The position numbers were made by a program, and so were the translations under genes. From contig NZ_PDUW01000002.1 of assembly GCF_003545815.1 (NCBI RefSeq), forward strand, positions 186,001 through 250,000: a stretch of 64,000 bases of DNA, given 5' to 3'. Within the stretch, counting starts at the first letter, position 1, and each line of letters begins with the position of its first letter. The stretch is from Pusillimonas caeni (GTDB taxonomy: Bacteria > Pseudomonadota > Gammaproteobacteria > Burkholderiales > Burkholderiaceae_B). Below, piece by piece: positions 37,208 through 45,856 of the stretch. A model generated the notes under the pieces. That model saw only the letters and a list, made by a program, of their open reading frames with translations. It was not told the DNA's origin and did no database searches.

Positions 37208-38560
37208 ATGTCCGAATCGACCTACAACGCTCCTGTGTGGCAGGACACCATGACCGCCAGCGGAGACGCCCGGGGCCAGCGCGGCAAGCCCGACTGGACC
37301 GACATCGTGTTCTTTCTGCTGCTGGCGGCGGGCGCAGCCTATGCCCTGTACGCATACAGCGGCAATATGGATTACTACGAAAAAATCATTCTGTGCGGGG
37401 CCGTGGTCGGCTTCTCGTGGATGGGCTGGCTGTGGCGGCCCCTTCGCGCGCTCATGATCGCCAGCGGCGTATCGGCGCTGTTCGCCATCTGGCTGTACAG
37501 CAACGGCGGCGGCGTGTCCCAGGGCGACATCACGCGCTCCGAGAGCGTATTCCTGCTCAAGTACCTGTTTTCGTCCCAGTCGGCCATCTTGTGGATGTGC
37601 GCGCTGTTCTTCCTGGCCACGATCTGTTATTGGCTGGGCTATGCCAGCAAGACCGCCGCCTGGCTGGGCACCGCGTTGACATGGGGCGCGGTGTACGCCG
37701 GCACCACGGGCATGCTGGTGCGCTGGCGCGAGGGACACCTGCTGGGCCCGGACATCGGCCATATCCCGGTCAGCAACTTGTACGAAGTATTCGTGCTGTT
37801 CGCCCTCATCACGGCTCTTTTCTATCTGTACTACGAGCGACGCTACGCCACCCGGGCGCTGGGCGGCTTCGTACTGCTGGTGGTCAGTTCGTCGGTCATC
37901 TTCCTGCTCTGGTATTCGTTCACGCGCGAGGCCTTCCAGATCCAGCCGCTGGTGCCGGCCCTGAAAAGCTGGTGGATGAAGATACACGTGCCGGCCAATT
38001 TCATCGGCTACGGCACGTTCTCGCTGGCGGCGATGGTGGGTTTCGCCTATCTGGTCAAAGAGCATGGGCAGACCCGCTCGTGGGGCAAGCTGATGCCGCT
38101 GTTCCTGCTGGGGGCGATACTGTGCGCCGAGCCCATGATGTTCGGCTCGCGCGAGCTGTCGCCCACCTGGATGCTTTACTTCGGCATCGGCGCCATCATC
38201 GTGGGCGCCATCCTGGCCATGCGCGGCCCCATCTCGCGCAAGCTGCCCTCGCTCGAGATCCTCGACGACATCATGTACCGCGCCATCGCGGTGGGGTTCG
38301 CCTTTTTCACCGTGGCCACCATATTGGGGGCCCTGTGGGCCGCCGACGCCTGGGGCACCTACTGGCAATGGGATCCGAAAGAAACCTGGGCCCTGATCGT
38401 CTGGCTCAATTACGCGGCCTGGCTGCACATGCGGCTGATGAAAGGCCTGCGCGGCACCATGGCGGCCTACTGGGCGCTGGCGGGCCTGCTGATCACCAGC
38501 TTCGCCTTCCTGGGAGTGAACATGTTCCTGTCGGGGCTGCACTCTTACGGCGAACTGTAG
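37208..38560 (+). CDS. ccsB: cytochrome c biogenesis protein CcsA/ResC (c-type cytochrome biogenesis protein CcsB)
   Basis: A 450-residue multi-spanning membrane protein that exports and presents haem for attachment to apocytochromes. The haem-handling WWD motif is visible near residues 378-392 (AWGTYWQWDPKETWALIVWL), and the conserved histidines occur in HIPVSNLYE and WLHMRL. It has about 70 more N-terminal residues than the plastid CcsA. It forms the system II synthetase with ResB. Together with dsbD and cytochrome c4 nearby, this is a self-contained cytochrome c assembly locus. Symbols for this family vary between ccsA, ccsB and resC. Confidence 0.94.
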   Translation: MSESTYNAPVWQDTMTASGDARGQRGKPDWTDIVFFLLLAAGAAYALYAYSGNMDYYEKIILCGAVVGFSWMGWLWRPLRALMIASGVSALFAIWLYSNGGGVSQGDITRSESVFLLKYLFSSQSAILWMCALFFLATICYWLGYASKTAAWLGTALTWGAVYAGTTGMLVRWREGHLLGPDIGHIPVSNLYEVFVLFALITALFYLYYERRYATRALGGFVLLVVSSSVIFLLWYSFTREAFQIQPLVPALKSWWMKIHVPANFIGYGTFSLAAMVGFAYLVKEHGQTRSWGKLMPLFLLGAILCAEPMMFGSRELSPTWMLYFGIGAIIVGAILAMRGPISRKLPSLEILDDIMYRAIAVGFAFFTVATILGALWAADAWGTYWQWDPKETWALIVWLNYAAWLHMRLMKGLRGTMAAYWALAGLLITSFAFLGVNMFLSGLHSYGEL

Positions 38561-38757
38561 CGGAATCGCCCTAGCCGCCTGGCGGCGCAGTGCGTGCCGA
38601 GCAAGCGCCGCCGCACGCCTATTTCCGCAAGGCGGAAATGTGTGCGGTTTGGAGGCGTAGCGAGCCTTCAAACGACCCGAAGAAGCGTTTTCCCGTATAC
38701 GTGGGCGGGGTTCCGGTGACTAGAATGACCTCAACATGCTCATATCACGGAGGGGTC

Positions 38758-39933
38758 ATGTCATTACACGTCAAGAAGCTTATCAGTGCGTCGATCGTTG
38801 CCTTGGGGGCGGCCGCCATGGGCGGGGCGGCGCACGCCGAAATCAAGATCGGTCTCATCACCACCCTGTCCGGCGGCGGCGCGGCGCTGGGCCAGGACCA
38901 GCTCGACGGCTTCATGCTGGCGGTCGAGCAGAATGGAGGCAAGCTGGGCGGGGAGGACGTCACCGTCATCAGCGAAGACGACCAGATGAAGCCCGAGCAG
39001 GGCGTGCAGATCGCTCGCAAGATGGTCAATAACGACAAGGTCGACTTCGTTACCGGCATCATCTATTCCAACGTGATGATGGCCGCCCGCAAGCCCATCC
39101 TCGACGCCAAGGTCTTCCTCATCGGCTCCAACGCCGGCCCGTCCCCCATGACCGGCGCCGAATGCTCGCCGTATTTCTTCTCCACCTCGTGGAACAACGA
39201 CCAGCTGCACGAGGGCGCGGGCGAAATCGCCACCAAGCTGGGCTACAAGAACATGTATCTCATGGCGCCCAACTACCAGGCGGGCAAAGATGCCTTGGCG
39301 GGCTTCAAGCGCTTCTACAAGGGCGAAGTGCTGGACGAGGTCTACACCCAGATCGGCCAGATGGACTACTCGGTCGAAATCGCCCAGCTGCAGCAGGTCC
39401 AGCCGGACGCCGTGTATGTCATGTATCCAGGCAGCATGGGCGTGAACTTCGTCAAGCAGTACCGCCAGGCGGGCCTGCTGGGCAAATTGCCGCTCATTTC
39501 AGCGGCCACCATCGACGGCTCCACCCTGCCGGCCTTGCAGGACCTTGCCCTGGGCGCCATCACCAATGCGCCTTGGGCCCCCAACCTCGACAACCCGCAA
39601 AGCAAGCAATTCGTCGAGGCCTTCCAGGCCAAGTACAACAGGGTGCCTTCCCAGTATGCCGCCCAGTCCTATGACGCGGCCAATCTCATCGATTCGGCGC
39701 TGCGCAAGGTCAACGGCGATGTGAAGGACAAAGACGCCTTGCGCAAGGCGCTCGAGGCCGCCGACTTCAAGTCGATACGGGGCGAATTCAAGTACAACAC
39801 CAACCACTTCCCCATCACCGACTGGTATCGCGTCGACGTCGTCAAGGACGAAAACGGCAAGGCGGCGCTGCACGCGGTGGACGTGGTTCTGAAAGACCAC
39901 AAAGACGCTTATTACGAGCAGTGCAAGATGTAG
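38758..39933 (+). CDS. ABC transporter substrate-binding protein, branched-chain amino acid type
   Basis: A 391-residue exported binding protein of the LivJ/Peripla_BP_6 class. The signal peptide ends at AHAE (about residue 24). The mature protein begins IKIGLITTLSGGGAALGQDQLDGF, then GGKLGGEDVTVISEDDQMKPEQG and NAGPSPMTGAECSPYF. AGGGG before the ATG at 38758 decides the start. It is a paralogue of the protein at 27980. No permease or ATPase gene is adjacent and it ends in its own strong terminator, so it is a monocistronic, orphan binding protein that must share a membrane complex encoded elsewhere. Confidence 0.88.
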   Translation: MSLHVKKLISASIVALGAAAMGGAAHAEIKIGLITTLSGGGAALGQDQLDGFMLAVEQNGGKLGGEDVTVISEDDQMKPEQGVQIARKMVNNDKVDFVTGIIYSNVMMAARKPILDAKVFLIGSNAGPSPMTGAECSPYFFSTSWNNDQLHEGAGEIATKLGYKNMYLMAPNYQAGKDALAGFKRFYKGEVLDEVYTQIGQMDYSVEIAQLQQVQPDAVYVMYPGSMGVNFVKQYRQAGLLGKLPLISAATIDGSTLPALQDLALGAITNAPWAPNLDNPQSKQFVEAFQAKYNRVPSQYAAQSYDAANLIDSALRKVNGDVKDKDALRKALEAADFKSIRGEFKYNTNHFPITDWYRVDVVKDENGKAALHAVDVVLKDHKDAYYEQCKM

Positions 39934-39953
39934 GACCAAAGGCCTTTGCGAAT

Positions 39954-39993
39954 AAAAAAACCGGCTCCGGGCGCAAGCCCGGAGCCGGTTTTT
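39954..39993. terminator. strong bidirectional rho-independent terminator
   Basis: A perfect 12-bp GC-rich stem (CCGGCTCCGGGC at 39961-39972, complement at 39977-39988) closes a GCAA tetraloop, flanked by seven A residues on the left and five T residues on the right. It serves the plus-strand binding protein gene, and by its A-tract also the minus-strand lysA, whose stop is at 40062. Confidence 0.95.
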
Positions 39994-40061
39994 CCAGCAT
40001 GCTTTCGCGGATCGGACCGGTAATCGGCCAGTGCGGCTGCCCTTTTTAGTGTTGACAGGCT

Positions 40062-41336
40062 CTAAGGCAGCACTTTTTCGTCGGCGAACAGGCTTTCCAG
40101 CGTTTCACGGGGCCGCACGACGTGATAGCTGCCGCCATCGACCATGACTTCGGCGGGACGGGGCCGGGTGTTGTACTGGCTGGACATGGTGAAGGCATAG
40201 GCGCCGGCCGACATGATGGCCAGCAGGTCGCCCTGCCGCAGGTCGAGCTGCCGATCACGCGCCAGCCAGTCTCCGCTTTCGCAGATGGGGCCCACCACGT
40301 CGTAGGTCTTGGCGTCGGCCGGCCGCTGCTCGGCCGGCTGTCCGACCTGCTCGACGCTGTGCCAGGCATCGTACAGGGTGGGACGCAACAGGTCGTTCAT
40401 GGCGGCATCGACGATGGCGAAGTTCTTGGCGTCGGTGTGCTTCAGATATTGCACGCCGGTCAGCAGCACGCCGGCGTTGCCCACCAGCGAACGCCCGGGT
40501 TCCAGCACGATCTGCAAATGGCCCAGGTTTCGTGCTTGCAGCCGTTCGAATACATTGTCGAGCAGCATCTTGGGCGTAAGAGGCGTTTCGTCGGTGTAGC
40601 GGATGCCGATGCCGCCGCCCAGATCCAGATGCTCGATGCGTATGCCCTTGTCGGCCAGCGCGCAGATGAGGTCCAGCAGTTTTTCGAGCGCATCCAGGTA
40701 GGGATCCACCTCGGTGATCTGCGATCCGATGTGGCAGTCGACGCCCACGATCTTCAGACTGTCCAATTGCACGGCGCGCCGATAGACTTCAGGCGCCGTC
40801 TCGATGGCAATGCCGAATTTGTTCTCTTTGAGGCCGGTGGAGATATAGGGATGGGTATGCGCGTCGACGTCGGGATTGACGCGCAGGGATACCGGCGCCA
40901 CCTTGCCCGCCTGTGCGGCAACCTGCGCCAGCCGCTCGAGCTCGGCCTCGGACTCGACGTTGAAGCACTTGACGCCGGCTTCCAGCGCGGCCCGCATTTC
41001 CCAGTCCTGCTTGCCGACGCCGGAAAACACCACTTTGGCCGGATCGCCCCCCACGGCCAGCACCCGGGCCAGCTCGCCCCCCGAGACGATGTCGAAGCCC
41101 GAGCCCAGCTTGCGGAATTCGTTCAGCACCCCCAGGTTGGAGTTGGCCTTCATGCCGAAGCAGACCAGCACATTGCGACCCTCGCCGGCGGTGCTGTAGG
41201 CCTGCCAGGCATCGTGCAGCGCTTTGCGCGAATACACGTACAGGGGCGTGCCGAATTCCTGGGCGAGCGTGGTGAGGGGGACGTCCTCGGCGTGCAGGAC
41301 CTGGTTCTTGAAGGCGAAATGGGGAGCGACGGTCAT
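40062..41336 (-). CDS. lysA: diaminopimelate decarboxylase
   Basis: A 424-residue PLP enzyme (alanine-racemase-like barrel) that makes L-lysine from meso-diaminopimelate. PLP lysine K63 lies in CFGMKANSN; H202 in DCHIGSQ, GGGIG for phosphate binding, EPGRSLV, and catalytic C352 in GPICESGD are all present. In related betaproteobacteria lysA follows lptM; here a 5.3 kb block on the upstream side separates them. The 156 bases before its start would have to provide a promoter unless it is read through from the TRAP binding protein gene on the same strand. Confidence 0.97.
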   Translation of the reverse strand: MTVAPHFAFKNQVLHAEDVPLTTLAQEFGTPLYVYSRKALHDAWQAYSTAGEGRNVLVCFGMKANSNLGVLNEFRKLGSGFDIVSGGELARVLAVGGDPAKVVFSGVGKQDWEMRAALEAGVKCFNVESEAELERLAQVAAQAGKVAPVSLRVNPDVDAHTHPYISTGLKENKFGIAIETAPEVYRRAVQLDSLKIVGVDCHIGSQITEVDPYLDALEKLLDLICALADKGIRIEHLDLGGGIGIRYTDETPLTPKMLLDNVFERLQARNLGHLQIVLEPGRSLVGNAGVLLTGVQYLKHTDAKNFAIVDAAMNDLLRPTLYDAWHSVEQVGQPAEQRPADAKTYDVVGPICESGDWLARDRQLDLRQGDLLAIMSAGAYAFTMSSQYNTRPRPAEVMVDGGSYHVVRPRETLESLFADEKVLP

Positions 41337-41492
41337 GAAATCAAAGATAGGAAGCGCATGCCGGCGCAGGACGCGGCGGCATGCCGGGCATTATCGGGCT
41401 GTACGCGCAAGTTCGCACACAGCCCAAAATAATACAACACATGCGCCCCGTTTCATGGACAGCCCCCGGGCGCTTGCCCGAGAGCCGGTCTT

Positions 41493-42473
41493 TCACTCCT
41501 GCTTGGTCAGCAGCGCTCGCAAGCGCTCGACTTCTTCGGCGGGGGCTTGCGCGGCGAGCTGCTCCCATCCCGTCCGCAGGGCGGTGTCGCTCCAGCGCTT
41601 CTCGTCCTCCGCACTGAAGGTCAGGGTTTCGATGCCGGCCTGCTTCTGAAGTTCGAGTTCTTTCCGGTTCAGCTCGGGCATTTCTTCATGCTGGTTCTGT
41701 TCGAGCCAAAGCGCCGTTTTGCTGAGCAGGTCGCGCTGCTCCTGACTGAGCCCGTTCCAGCGGTCGAGGTTCACCAGGGCATTGACGTCCACGCGGTAGA
41801 AGCCCGGATCCACGCGGTACTTGGTGACTTCGTGCCAGCCGAGGTCGATCACCCCGTGCAGCGGCCAGCCATAGCCCTGCACGACGCCGCGCTCCAGCGC
41901 GGTGTAGACCTCGCCCGGGGGAGTCTGGACGACACTGGCGTTCAGAGCGCGAAAGAAGGACATATAAGTGGGCGAGACCCGGATGACGAGCCGGTCGAGG
42001 TCGGGCTTGTCTATCTTGCGCGTGAGGTACAAGTGATACGGCTGCTCGTCGGCGGTTCTCGCCAGGTACCAGGCGTTCATCTTCTTGTTGTGCAGCGAGT
42101 TGATGTATTCCCATGCGCCGTTCTGCCGTTGTTCGTGTATGGGTATCTCGCTGAGCCGCAAGGCATCCGCGGAGGGCATGCGGTTGAGGTAGAAGGCGCC
42201 GGGAATGTTGGCGATGTCGACCACGCCGCTGGCCACCGCGTTGCCCAGCTCGAAGGGAGGCATGGTTTCGGGGCCGCCCAGTATGCGGATGCGCAGCAGC
42301 CCTTTGCCGTCTTCGTTGACCTTCTGGACAAATCTTTCGAAAGGCTTTGAAAAAGCGGTTCCGGCGGCAAAGGCGCTGACCGCCCGCAGTTCTGTTTCCG
42401 CATGGGCGATGCCGCCTGCGCATAGCAGGGCGGTGACGGCTAATAGGCTCCAGGCTTTCTTGACTACTTTCAT
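41493..42473 (-). CDS. TRAP transporter solute-binding protein, DctP family
   Basis: A 326-residue periplasmic binding protein. The signal peptide ends at IAHAE (about residue 25). The DctP fold is shown by FVQKVNEDGKGLLRIRILGGPETMPPFELGNAVASGVVDIAN and by VYTALERGVVQGYGWPL, which corresponds to the carboxylate-binding region. GGAGG before the ATG at 42473 decides the start. The small and large TRAP permease subunits are absent, so it is an orphan. It ends a minus-strand group with an amidohydrolase, a cyclodeaminase-like protein and an aminotransferase and probably binds their substrate. Confidence 0.85.
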   Translation of the reverse strand: MKVVKKAWSLLAVTALLCAGGIAHAETELRAVSAFAAGTAFSKPFERFVQKVNEDGKGLLRIRILGGPETMPPFELGNAVASGVVDIANIPGAFYLNRMPSADALRLSEIPIHEQRQNGAWEYINSLHNKKMNAWYLARTADEQPYHLYLTRKIDKPDLDRLVIRVSPTYMSFFRALNASVVQTPPGEVYTALERGVVQGYGWPLHGVIDLGWHEVTKYRVDPGFYRVDVNALVNLDRWNGLSQEQRDLLSKTALWLEQNQHEEMPELNRKELELQKQAGIETLTFSAEDEKRWSDTALRTGWEQLAAQAPAEEVERLRALLTKQE

Positions 42474-42558
42474 TACTGCCTCCTTGAGTATGATTTTTTT
42501 GTAATGAAACACGCCGAGGCGCATGGGCCGCGGCCGCCGGGCCCGAAGGGCCGGCTGA

Positions 42559-43836
42559 TCAGGCGGGCGTCCCGGGGGCGCCGACGCCGATATTGCTGAA
42601 TGCCGCGCCCATCAGAAAGCGGCTGGCATCGCGATCGAGCACTGTGCGCCCGTTCAGGACGACCTGGCGCACATGTTCCGGGTCTCGCAACAGCGAGATG
42701 TCCTCGAGCGGGTCGGCGTCCAGCACCAGGAAATCCGCATACTTGCCGGCTTCCAGGGTGCCGACCAGATGTTCCATCTTGAGCATGCGCGCGCTGTCCC
42801 GGGTCGCGGTCTGGATAGCTTCCATGGGGGTCATGCCTAATTCGACCAGATAGAACAGTTCGTCCAGGTTCGTGCCATGCCTGGTGAAGGGAACACCCGC
42901 GTCCGTACCCATGGCCAGCCGGACGCCCGCCTTCCGCGCCGCTTTGAACGAAGCGACATGCGCATCGATGGCGCTGCGGGCCTTGGCGACCGCCGCTTCG
43001 GGTATCCCCGCCTCGGTCCCGTGCAGCACGACATTGCGCACCGGCGTGGACGTGGCCACCAGCCATGTCCCACGTTCCAGCATCATGTCGATGCCTTCCG
43101 CGTCGATGAAGTAGCCGTGCTCGATCGAATCGACGCCGGCAAGGATGGCGTTCTTGATGCCCTGGCCTCCGTGGGCGTGGGCGGCGGCGATCTTGCCCGC
43201 ATTGTGGGCTTCGTCCACGGCGGCGCGCATCTCCTGCACGGACAGCTCCGCATTGCCGATTTCGCTGCCCTGCGTCAGGATGCCTCCGGTGGCGATCAGC
43301 TTGATGTTGTCCGCACCGGCCTTCAATTGCTGCCTGGCGGCGCGTCTGGCCGCGTCCGGGCCGTCGACCTCGGTGCCCAGAAACTGCCAGCCGTGACCGC
43401 CGGTCATGCACAAGGCCTGTCCGCTGAGCAGCAGCCGGGGCGTGATGCACAGGCCGTCCTGGGCGGCGCGCCGCAGCGCGAAGTCGACTTGGCCCGGCGT
43501 GCCGCAGTCGCGCACGGTCGTGACGCCGCTATGGAGCGTGTGCAGGGCGTTGCGGCCGGCGCGCAGGACGGCGAGCATGTGATCCTGCGGCGAGACGGGC
43601 GGGTCCAGCTTGGGCTTGGCGTCCATGGAAAGATGCACATGGCAATCGATCATTCCCGGCACGATCGTCCTTCCCCGCAGGTCGACGGCGTTTCGGCCGG
43701 CCAGGCTCTTTGGCGGGTCGCCGTCGCCGACGTCCACAATGCAGGCGCCCTCGACCGCCAGGTAGCCCTGCCGTATACGACCCGTTCCGTCTATGATCCG
43801 GGCATTGCGATATACACATGAAGTGCTTGGCTGCAT
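42559..43836 (-). CDS. metal-dependent amidohydrolase, imidazolonepropionase/prolidase-like
   Basis: A 425-residue amidohydrolase-superfamily barrel. The metal ligands are H66 and H68 (CHVHLS), probable carboxylated lysine K179 (NIKLIATGG), H220 (AAHAHG), H240 (SIEHGY) and D312 (GTDAG). The full binuclear set is present, so it should be active. Relatives hydrolyse Xaa-Pro and Xaa-Arg dipeptides, N-acyl amino acids or imidazolone rings; the true substrate cannot be told from sequence. The operon context with an aminotransferase and a cyclodeaminase-like protein favours release of an amino acid or amine. A probable start is the ATG at 43836. Confidence 0.82.
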   Translation of the reverse strand: MQPSTSCVYRNARIIDGTGRIRQGYLAVEGACIVDVGDGDPPKSLAGRNAVDLRGRTIVPGMIDCHVHLSMDAKPKLDPPVSPQDHMLAVLRAGRNALHTLHSGVTTVRDCGTPGQVDFALRRAAQDGLCITPRLLLSGQALCMTGGHGWQFLGTEVDGPDAARRAARQQLKAGADNIKLIATGGILTQGSEIGNAELSVQEMRAAVDEAHNAGKIAAAHAHGGQGIKNAILAGVDSIEHGYFIDAEGIDMMLERGTWLVATSTPVRNVVLHGTEAGIPEAAVAKARSAIDAHVASFKAARKAGVRLAMGTDAGVPFTRHGTNLDELFYLVELGMTPMEAIQTATRDSARMLKMEHLVGTLEAGKYADFLVLDADPLEDISLLRDPEHVRQVVLNGRTVLDRDASRFLMGAAFSNIGVGAPGTPA

Positions 43837-43855
43837 CGCTTTTCCTTGGTATGTG

Positions 43856-44857
43856 TCAGGCGGCGCGGATCATGTCCGCGTCCGATGCTTTCATGTCGAA
43901 GAGTTCACCCAGGCCCGCCTCGCAGGCGCGCCGGTAGATCTCCCAGCCGAGGACGACGTCCGTGCTGGCTATTCCGCATACGGCAATCATGGTGGGGCCC
44001 GCATGATGCGGTTCGGCGGCTGAAACGTCCTGGAAGCGCAGCATGCGCCGCGGCGGCGCCAGGCCGGGCCGATGCGCCTGGAGCAGCTTGGCGAAAAAGG
44101 CGGGCGCGTCCGCGACAAGCAGGCCGGCTTCTGAAAGCACTTCGGGCTGCCACGAATTGAGCAAATCGAGCGGAACGAATATCGAGTCCTGCCCCAGCCA
44201 CCCCGGTGCAATGGGAGGCGCTGAGGACGGAGGAACGGAAGAGATGACGATGTCGGCGGGCTGAACCGCTTGGGACGGCTCGGCGACCGGTATCAGCGTC
44301 CAGTCTCCCTCCCGGCTCATTTCATGGCAGAAGCGCTCGCGCGAAGCGCTGCTGAGAGATGAAACGTAGACCGTGTCCAGCGTCGGAAAGGCCATCCCGA
44401 ACATGCGCAGCGCCCATCTGCCGAGTCCGCCGCAGCCGACCAGGCCGAGCCGGCGTGGCGGTTTGCGGATGAAGGGCTTCGCCATGACAGCCGCGCAGGC
44501 CGCCGTGCGCATGAAGGTGACCAGCATGCCTTCCATGATGCAGACGGGATGGCCATGCTCTGGATGGTTCAGCACGATCAGCCCCGAGGAATCGGCCTTG
44601 CCCTGCCCGCGGTTGTCGGGGTAGTACGAGACCCATTTCATGCCCAGCGCGCGGCAGTCGGCGCCGACCCAGGCGGGCATTGCGTCCAGAAAACTGTCGG
44701 GCCGGTCGGGCCGGATGCCGATCTTCAGCGGCACATCGACGTGGCCGTTCCCATCGTGGGCATAGGCTTGCCGGATATGCTGCAGAACCTGGGATGGCGA
44801 AGGGCTGGCCGCCCTGACGTCGTCCAGGCTGAGCAGCCTGATGCGCGCATCAGACAT
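43856..44857 (-). CDS. ornithine cyclodeaminase / mu-crystallin family protein
   Basis: A 333-residue Rossmann-fold protein of the OCD family. The substrate lysine is K74 (GMKWVSYYPDN) and the dinucleotide-binding loop is VGCGGLGRWAL (about 140-149), with the C-terminal GIASTDVVLGWEIYRRA helix. Members include ornithine cyclodeaminase, alanine dehydrogenase and ketimine reductase. The glycine loop deviates slightly from the usual GxGxQA pattern, suggesting a non-ornithine substrate. It overlaps the aminotransferase gene by 8 bases and is followed by the amidohydrolase after 19 bases. Confidence 0.82.
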   Translation of the reverse strand: MSDARIRLLSLDDVRAASPSPSQVLQHIRQAYAHDGNGHVDVPLKIGIRPDRPDSFLDAMPAWVGADCRALGMKWVSYYPDNRGQGKADSSGLIVLNHPEHGHPVCIMEGMLVTFMRTAACAAVMAKPFIRKPPRRLGLVGCGGLGRWALRMFGMAFPTLDTVYVSSLSSASRERFCHEMSREGDWTLIPVAEPSQAVQPADIVISSVPPSSAPPIAPGWLGQDSIFVPLDLLNSWQPEVLSEAGLLVADAPAFFAKLLQAHRPGLAPPRRMLRFQDVSAAEPHHAGPTMIAVCGIASTDVVLGWEIYRRACEAGLGELFDMKASDADMIRAA

Positions 44858-45761
44858 AGGTCAGCCACTCGGGATGGGTGTCGGCACGGCCATGGACGTG
44901 GTCGAAGTAGGCCTGCTGCAGCATCGTCGTCACGGGGCCGCGACGTCCGTCGCCGATACGGCGGTTGTCCAGTTCCACCAGGGGCGTCACTTCGGCGCCC
45001 GTGCCGACGAAGAAGGCTTCGTCCGCTGTCAGGACATAGTCCCGGGAGAACAGTTCTTCACGCAGTTCCAGTCCTTTGTCGCGAGCCAGGGTGATGATGG
45101 TGGCGCGTGTGATGCCGTCCAGCAAGTGCGCCAGCGACGGCGTGAACAGCACGCCGTCCCGGACGATGAAGACGTGTTCGACCGATCCTTCGGCGACATG
45201 GCCATTGGCGTCGAGCAGCAGGGCTTCGTCATATCCGTCGCGCCGGGCTTCGGTCCTTGCCATCTGGAACAGCATGTAGTTGCCGCAGGCCTTGGCCTTG
45301 GACATGTGCGAATTGATGTGATGGCGTATGTAGCTGGACGTCTTGGCGCGGCTGCCTTTTTCGAGCGTGCCCTGGCCTATGTACTCGCCCCAATGCCAGG
45401 TGGCGATGGAGACATTGACGTCGCAGTTCTCGTAGGACAGGCCCATGCCGCCATGGCCGATGTAGGCCAGAGGCCGGATGTAGCACTCGTCCGACCCGTT
45501 GGCCTTGATGATCTCGCGGGTGGCTTCCACGAGCTCGTCCAGCGAGTAGGGCACTTCGAACCCCAGGATGGTGGCCGAGTGTCTCAGACGTTTCATGTGT
45601 TCGCGCAGCCTGAACACCGCCGGACCCCGTTCCGTCTTGTAGCAGCGTATACCCTCGAAGACCCCGAAGCCATAGTGCAGTGTGTTGCTGATGACGTGTG
45701 CATGGGCCTCGTCCCAGGCCACTGTCTTGCCGTCCATCCAGATGTAGTCCGCTTTTTCCAC
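44850..45761 (-). CDS. class IV aminotransferase, branched-chain (IlvE) type
   Basis: A 303-residue fold-type IV PLP enzyme. The PLP lysine is K157 in AKACGNY, and HYGFGVFEGIRCY and the family RLREHMKRL stretch are conserved. E192 begins EGSVEHVF, where most IlvE proteins have an Asn instead of this His, so specificity may differ. GTG at 45761 is chosen because GGAGG lies five bases upstream and length then fits IlvE; a TTG at 45785 would add eight residues. It is the first gene of the minus-strand catabolic group and is divergent from a LysR gene. Confidence 0.85.
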   Translation of the reverse strand: MEKADYIWMDGKTVAWDEAHAHVISNTLHYGFGVFEGIRCYKTERGPAVFRLREHMKRLRHSATILGFEVPYSLDELVEATREIIKANGSDECYIRPLAYIGHGGMGLSYENCDVNVSIATWHWGEYIGQGTLEKGSRAKTSSYIRHHINSHMSKAKACGNYMLFQMARTEARRDGYDEALLLDANGHVAEGSVEHVFIVRDGVLFTPSLAHLLDGITRATIITLARDKGLELREELFSRDYVLTADEAFFVGTGAEVTPLVELDNRRIGDGRRGPVTTMLQQAYFDHVHGRADTHPEWLTYV

Positions 45762-45856
45762 CTTGTCCTCCAAATAGTTGAACAAAGTATGGTTGCGGCT
45801 CTAATATGGGTCAATCTAATGGAGTTTATTAATTAAATAAGTCTGGTTTATCCGAA
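45762..45856. promoter_or_regulatory. AT-rich divergent promoter between aminotransferase and LysR genes
   Basis: A 95-base region, much more AT-rich than its surroundings, with the stretch TTTATTAATTAAATAA near 45825-45840 that contains the palindrome TTAATTAA. It should hold both promoters and the LysR operator; no confident -35/-10 pair was assigned. Confidence 0.5.

Noticed and set aside
40122-41432. 436-codon open frame opposite lysA
   Set aside because: Antisense shadow of lysA with low-complexity His/Gln/Val-rich translation and no start signal.
41337-41492. Lysine riboswitch before lysA
   Set aside because: The 156-base leader is too short and shows no five-helix lysine riboswitch pattern; only a 5-bp GC hairpin at 41467-41480 is seen.
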